A stretch of DNA of 10,371 nt, from the NCBI GenBank assembly GCA_964387935.1, contig CAYLZN010000210.1:1-10371 (forward strand). Reading direction: 5' to 3'. This document shows, piece after piece, positions 7,481 through 10,371 of this stretch; position 1 is the stretch's first letter, and every line of letters starts with the position of its first letter. The position numbers were made by a program, and so were the translations under genes. The stretch comes from CAYLZN01 sp964387935. Lineage in GTDB: Bacteria; Acidobacteriota; Vicinamibacteria; Vicinamibacterales; JAFNAJ01. A model generated the notes under the pieces. That model was given only the letters and a program-made list of their open reading frames with translations. It made no database searches and was not told where the DNA came from.

Positions 7481-8996
7481 ACGTCGGCTCCATCTCTTCC
7501 TTCGGCGGGGCGCCGGGCTCGATGTGCCGCACGGCCTGCGGCGCTTCCTGGCGCAGCAGCCGCTGCACGACCAGATGCAGCCACGTGAGGCACACCAGGC
7601 TGAGGATCGCGAGGAAGAACCAGGTCGTGGTCCAGATCCCCGTCGCGCGCAGGAAGTACCCGAAGATGATCGGGCACACGAAGCCGCCCAGCCCGCCGAT
7701 CACGCCGACCACGCCGCCGACCACGCCGACCTCGCGCGGGAAGTAATCCGGGATATAGCGATAGACGCCGGCCTTGCCGATGCCCATCGCGATGCCGACA
7801 ACGAAGACGAGGAACGTGAAGATCCAGACGTTGGCCTGGAAGAAGATGTGGGTGTAGCCCCGGGCGAGCAGTTGCCGCTTGGCGACCGTCTCGCCCGGCT
7901 GCACCACGGGCTCGTGCCACGAGGTCAGCGTGGGCAGCACGAGCAGTTCGTCGTGCGGCCGTTCCCGGCGGGGCGGCTCGGCCCTGAGCCCGTACCGCGT
8001 CTGCCCGACGACGACCTCGCTGGGCGACACCGAGGTCACCGTCCCGGCGCGCGCCGCCATCACGCCTTCGCCGGGAGAGACGATGCTCATCTGCGGCACG
8101 CACAGCGCCACGAATCCCAGCAGGCAGACGCCCAGCACCCAGTACATGACCGCGCGCGCGCCCCACCGATCCGACATCCACCCGCCCAGCGCGCGAATCA
8201 CCCCGGAGGGGAGGCTGAAGATGGCCGCCATCAGGCCCGCCGTCGCGACCGACATCGAGTACACGTTCACGTAGTACGGGATCAGCCACTGCGCCAGCGC
8301 AACGAAGGCGCCGAACACGAGGAAGTAGTAGAGCCCGAACCGCCACACCCGCACGCTCGTGAGCGGCGCGAGCCGTTGCAGGAGCGTGTGCTCGTGCCCG
8401 TGCGCGACCTTGCGCGTGAACGTGGTCAGCGCGAAGACGATCGCCATCACGACCAGCGCGGCCGCATAGATCTTCGGCAGCGTGCGCCAGCCCTCGGGAT
8501 TCGCGCCGGCGCCGGTCAGGCGCCCGAGGATCAGCGGGGCCCCCATGCTGGTCAGCGCCGACCCCGCGTTCCCGATCCCGAAGATGCCGAGCGCGGTGCC
8601 CTGCCGCTCGGGCGGGAACCACACCGAGGTGTACGCGATGCCGACGGCGAACCCGGCCCCGGCGAGGCCGAAGCCCAGGCTCGCCCACAGGAACTGCGGG
8701 TAGGTCTGGACCCGGCTGACCGCGTACATCGGGATCGCCGCAATCAGCATGAGGATCGTGAAGACCACGCGCCCGCCGTACTTGTCCGTGAGCACGCCCA
8801 CGGGCAGGCGCAGCAGCGAGCCCGACAGGATCGGGATCCCGATGAGCCAGCCCACCTGCACCGTGTCGAACGAGAACACGAGCTGGTCCACCAGATACGT
8901 CACCAGCACACCGTTCATCGTCCAGCAGGCGAAGCACACGGTGAACGCGAGCGTGTTCATCGCCAGGACGATCAGCGCCTTCCGGCTCTCGCGCAC
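7473..8996 (-). CDS. narK1: NarK1-type MFS nitrate transporter with an inserted periplasmic domain
   Basis: A 507-residue, 12-helix major facilitator protein of the nitrate/nitrite porter family. Both glycine-rich nitrate signatures are present: one around residues 109-145 (GLAGAGFAVG, then FPPERQGTALGIFGIGNAG) and one around 404-442 (GIGKAG, FPREVG, GVVGVIGGLGGF). The paired substrate-binding arginines of the family are visible as R63 (helix 2) and R268 (helix 8). The pattern is closer to the NarK1 subtype, usually a proton-coupled nitrate importer, than to E. coli NarK; substrate mode is inferred. It is about 80 residues longer than usual because of an insert in the helix 9-10 loop (described separately). 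The start is GTG at 8996, with GGGGAG 6 bp upstream. The stop overlaps the next transporter gene by 8 bp (ATGGCTAG). It probably supplies nitrate to the cytoplasmic active site of NarG. Confidence 0.9.
   Translation of the reverse strand: MRESRKALIVLAMNTLAFTVCFACWTMNGVLVTYLVDQLVFSFDTVQVGWLIGIPILSGSLLRLPVGVLTDKYGGRVVFTILMLIAAIPMYAVSRVQTYPQFLWASLGFGLAGAGFAVGIAYTSVWFPPERQGTALGIFGIGNAGSALTSMGAPLILGRLTGAGANPEGWRTLPKIYAAALVVMAIVFALTTFTRKVAHGHEHTLLQRLAPLTSVRVWRFGLYYFLVFGAFVALAQWLIPYYVNVYSMSVATAGLMAAIFSLPSGVIRALGGWMSDRWGARAVMYWVLGVCLLGFVALCVPQMSIVSPGEGVMAARAGTVTSVSPSEVVVGQTRYGLRAEPPRRERPHDELLVLPTLTSWHEPVVQPGETVAKRQLLARGYTHIFFQANVWIFTFLVFVVGIAMGIGKAGVYRYIPDYFPREVGVVGGVVGVIGGLGGFVCPIIFGYFLRATGIWTTTWFFLAILSLVCLTWLHLVVQRLLRQEAPQAVRHIEPGAPPKEEMEPTYG
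7704..7727 (-). repeat. Perfect 12-bp tandem duplication inside the NarK1-type gene
   Basis: The 12-mer gccgaccacgcc occurs twice head to tail (7704-7715 and 7716-7727). It encodes part of the glycine/valine run GVVGGVVGVIGG in the second nitrate signature, so it keeps frame and fits the required small-residue helix packing. It may be a trace of slippage, or simply a result of Gly/Val codon use at high GC. Confidence 0.6.
7839..8093 (-). other. Inserted soluble domain in the NarK1-type transporter (barrel-sandwich-like)
   Basis: This stretch codes for about residues 302-386 of the transporter, between membrane helices 9 and 10, where other NarK proteins have only a short loop. By helix count and the positive-inside rule the segment faces the periplasm. 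It is non-hydrophobic, with alternating short beta-like runs: GVMAARAGTVTSVSPSEVVV, then TRYGLRAE, a charged linker (PPRRERPHDE), LLVLPTL, and VVQPGETVAKRQLLARG. The last motif (V-x-PG-x-x-V-x-x-x-Q-LLA-x-G) is typical of barrel-sandwich hybrid folds such as biotinyl/lipoyl domains, membrane-fusion proteins and a segment of RNA polymerase beta. No lysine sits in a biotin/lipoyl MKM/DKA-type turn, so covalent modification is unlikely. The reading frame stays open, so this is a true in-frame domain. The fold is inferred from pattern only. Confidence 0.6.
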
Positions 8997-9002
8997 GTCG
9001 TG

Positions 9003-9008
9003 CTCCCC
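9003..9008 (-). promoter_or_regulatory. Ribosome binding site of the NarK1-type gene
   Basis: GGGGAG on the minus strand in the 15-bp gap after narI, 6 bp before the GTG at 8996. It supports the GTG over the next in-frame ATG twelve codons later. Confidence 0.65.
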
Positions 9009-9011
9009 GCG

Positions 9012-9713
9012 TCAGCCGATCTGGCCCGCCGGGCGCTGGTACCAGCGCACCACCTGGGGTCGTCGCCACAGGTAGGGGTTGGGCACGACGAGGATGTGCA
9101 CCAGGCGCGTGAAGGGGAAGAACAGGATCATCAGGAACGCGCTGATGATGTGCGCCTTCACCCACAGGGGGAACGCGGCGACCGCCACGAGATCCGGCGA
9201 GAACCGCACGAGCGACCACAGGTACGGCACGGCAATCGACGCGAACCACGACGAGCCCCACGGGTACGACACGGCGATGTAGACGCCGGTCACCACCTGG
9301 AACGCGAGCAGCGCCAGCACCACCCAGTCCGCCCAGCTCGTCACGACGCGCACCCGCGGAACGGTGAGCCGTCGCACGATGATCAGCGCGAGGCCGACGA
9401 CCGTCATGAGCCCGAAGACGAGCCCCGTGGTCTCGAGCACGTACAGGCGCAGGGGCCGGCTGTTCCACGCGAGGATCCAGGACGGCAGGAAGAAGGCCAC
9501 GATGTGGCCCCCCAGGACGGTGAGGATGCCGTAATGGAACAGCACCAGCCCGTAGAAGTGCTGCTGGTTCTCGAGGAACTGGGAGGACAGGCTCGAGTAG
9601 GTGAACGCCTGGCCGCGATAGCGCTGAATCGTGACGAGGAAGAACGTGAACATCGCCACGTAGGGCAGCGCCCCGAACAGGACCCCATCCAGGTAGCCGA
9701 CGAGACTAAGCAT
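9012..9713 (-). CDS. narI: Respiratory nitrate reductase gamma subunit NarI (di-heme cytochrome b)
   Basis: A 233-residue integral membrane protein that oxidises quinol at the periplasmic face and passes electrons through two b hemes to NarH. Five membrane helices can be read at about residues 13-31, 53-77, 90-115, 127-151 and 185-210, as expected for NarI. Histidines H60 and H70 (helix 2, ten apart) and H188 and H206 (helix 5, eighteen apart) have the same spacing as the four heme ligands of Escherichia coli NarI (H56, H66, H187, H205), so both hemes should bind. The ATG at 9713 is preferred over an upstream in-frame ATG at 9761, because GGAGGT lies 5 bp before it and the protein then begins with the usual short N terminus. 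It overlaps narJ by 8 bp (ATGCTTAG) and is followed after 15 bp by the NarK1-type transporter. Confidence 0.95.
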   Translation of the reverse strand: MLSLVGYLDGVLFGALPYVAMFTFFLVTIQRYRGQAFTYSSLSSQFLENQQHFYGLVLFHYGILTVLGGHIVAFFLPSWILAWNSRPLRLYVLETTGLVFGLMTVVGLALIIVRRLTVPRVRVVTSWADWVVLALLAFQVVTGVYIAVSYPWGSSWFASIAVPYLWSLVRFSPDLVAVAAFPLWVKAHIISAFLMILFFPFTRLVHILVVPNPYLWRRPQVVRWYQRPAGQIG

Positions 9714-10248
9714 GGAGGACCTCCGGCCCAGTGGCCGCACACGCCGCCAGCAGGGCGCCAATCGCCTGCATCAGCGGCCGGAACTGGCTCTCGGACTTCT
9801 CGATGGCGTCGAGCATCTTGCCCACGGCCGGCACGAGCGCCGAGGCGGCGAAGTCCCGGGCCTCGTCCGGCTCCAGCCGCGGCAGCAGCTCGAGCAGCGA
9901 CGACAGATGATCGGGGAGCTCCCCGCGCTCCGGGATCGCGCGGTCGCGCAGGAGCTGCCGCATCTGCACCATGAACGCCCCGCGTTCGTACTCCTCGCCG
10001 TAGAGCTGCCATCCCACCTCGAGGGCGCACACGGGGTTGAGGTCGAACGTCTGGGTGAACCACTCCTGCAGGGTCTCCACCGGCACGCCGCGAATCGTGT
10101 CGTCCAGCGCGGCGAGGGCACGGGCGGCCTCGGGGGCGACGTCCTCGACCGCGGCGGCGAGCGCCGGCAGGTCCCGCCCGTAGCCCGTCATGGGATACGT
10201 GAGCAGCGCGCCGGTCCGTGCGAGCCCGTCGTACAGCGCGGCCGTCAC
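9706..10248 (-). CDS. narJ: Nitrate reductase assembly chaperone NarJ
   Basis: A 180-residue, helix-rich, cytoplasmic protein of the NarJ/TorD/DmsD chaperone family. NarJ is needed for molybdenum cofactor insertion into NarG and for docking of NarGH onto NarI; it is not part of the final enzyme. Family features seen are LQEWFTQTFDLNP (about residues 60-72), ALEVGWQLYGEEYERGAF (about 74-91) and the ELPDHLSSLLELLP segment (about 110-123), matching the YGE-RG and ELPDxL motifs of NarJ. The start is a GTG at 10248-10246, chosen because it overlaps the narH stop (GTGA) and has GGAGGGG just upstream (10252-10258). The stop TAG lies inside the first codons of narI, giving an 8-bp overlap. The length fits the shorter NarJ forms. 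The gene context makes the identity very likely. Confidence 0.93.
   Translation of the reverse strand: MTAALYDGLARTGALLTYPMTGYGRDLPALAAAVEDVAPEAARALAALDDTIRGVPVETLQEWFTQTFDLNPVCALEVGWQLYGEEYERGAFMVQMRQLLRDRAIPERGELPDHLSSLLELLPRLEPDEARDFAASALVPAVGKMLDAIEKSESQFRPLMQAIGALLAACAATGPEVLHA
9719..9724 (-). promoter_or_regulatory. Ribosome binding site of narI
   Basis: GGAGGT on the minus strand, 5 bp before the ATG at 9713, inside the narJ coding end. It decides the narI start. It is part of the palindrome GGAGGTCCTCC (9714-9724), whose second half touches the start codon. Confidence 0.75.
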
Positions 10249-10371
10249 AGGCCCCTCCGCGGTCCGCTCATGAATCCGAACCCGGTGCCCATCTTGTGGG
10301 CGAGCGGATCGTCGATCATCTCGATGGCCTGCTCGCGGTGCATCGGCGGAATGACGAACCGCTGGTCGAAC
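10245..10371 (-). CDS. narH: Respiratory nitrate reductase beta subunit NarH, C-terminal end (partial)
   Basis: Only the last 41 codons are inside the window; the gene enters from beyond position 10371 and stops with TGA at 10247-10245. The visible tail reads FDQRFVIPPMHREQAIEM, followed by a DDPLAHKMGTGFGF stretch and a basic PRRGL end. This resembles the C-terminal tail of Nar-type beta subunits, the Fe-S protein that passes electrons from NarI heme b to the molybdenum subunit NarG on the cytoplasmic side. No cluster cysteine lies in the part seen, so the call rests on the tail sequence and on narJ and narI following directly. The stop overlaps the GTG start of narJ by 4 bp (GTGA), so the two are probably translationally coupled. 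narG is expected further upstream, outside the window. Confidence 0.85.
   Translation of the reverse strand, partial: FDQRFVIPPMHREQAIEMIDDPLAHKMGTGFGFMSGPRRGL

Noticed and set aside
7029..9974. Long plus-strand open frame (about 980 codons) opposite the narK genes and narI
   Set aside because: It is a shadow of the minus-strand genes: composition is dominated by Arg, His, Asp, Glu and Pro, and it crosses several real gene borders without any domain.

Overview
All genes in this window lie on the minus strand as one gap-free run of ten. Read in transcription order (from high to low coordinates) they are narH (3' end only), narJ, narI, a NarK1-type nitrate transporter, a NarK2-type nitrate/nitrite transporter, then actA, actB, actC, actD and actE (5' part only). 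The largest gap between genes is 38 bp, and most neighbours overlap by 1 to 8 bp. No promoter, terminator, RNA gene, mobile element or CRISPR array was seen. The very high GC content, the strong GC bias at third codon positions and the Tat/multiheme/alternative complex III content suggest an environmental, respiratory, Gram-negative-type bacterium. An Acidobacteriota- or Gemmatimonadota-like lineage is plausible, but this is inference: no taxonomic marker is present.

The first block (about 6137-10371) is the membrane-bound nitrate reductase module. NarH carries electrons through Fe-S clusters to the missing upstream NarG, NarJ is the assembly chaperone, and NarI is the di-heme b quinol oxidase. 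Two MFS nitrate carriers follow directly. The order GHJI-K1-K2 resembles the nar cluster known from Thermus. The NarK1-type protein is enlarged by about 85 residues: a soluble domain with barrel-sandwich (biotinyl/lipoyl-like) character sits in a predicted periplasmic loop.

The second block (1-6126) encodes alternative complex III (ACIII), the bc1-independent quinol:cytochrome c oxidoreductase. It contains the pentaheme cytochrome ActA, the fused molybdopterin-fold/ferredoxin subunit ActB, the NrfD-type quinol subunit ActC, the two-helix subunit ActD and the monoheme cytochrome ActE. The cysteine count of ActB (15 ligands, one position replaced by Thr) fits three [4Fe-4S] plus one [3Fe-4S] cluster, as known for this complex. 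actF and any further subunits would lie beyond position 1.

Together the genes look like one anaerobic respiratory operon. Nitrate is taken up and nitrite exported by the two NarKs, Nar reduces nitrate with quinol, and ACIII may pass electrons from the same quinol pool to periplasmic carriers for later steps (nitrite, NO or N2O reduction) or to a terminal oxidase. The head-to-tail linkage of nar with act genes is the most notable aspect of the window; the downstream electron acceptor is not visible here.
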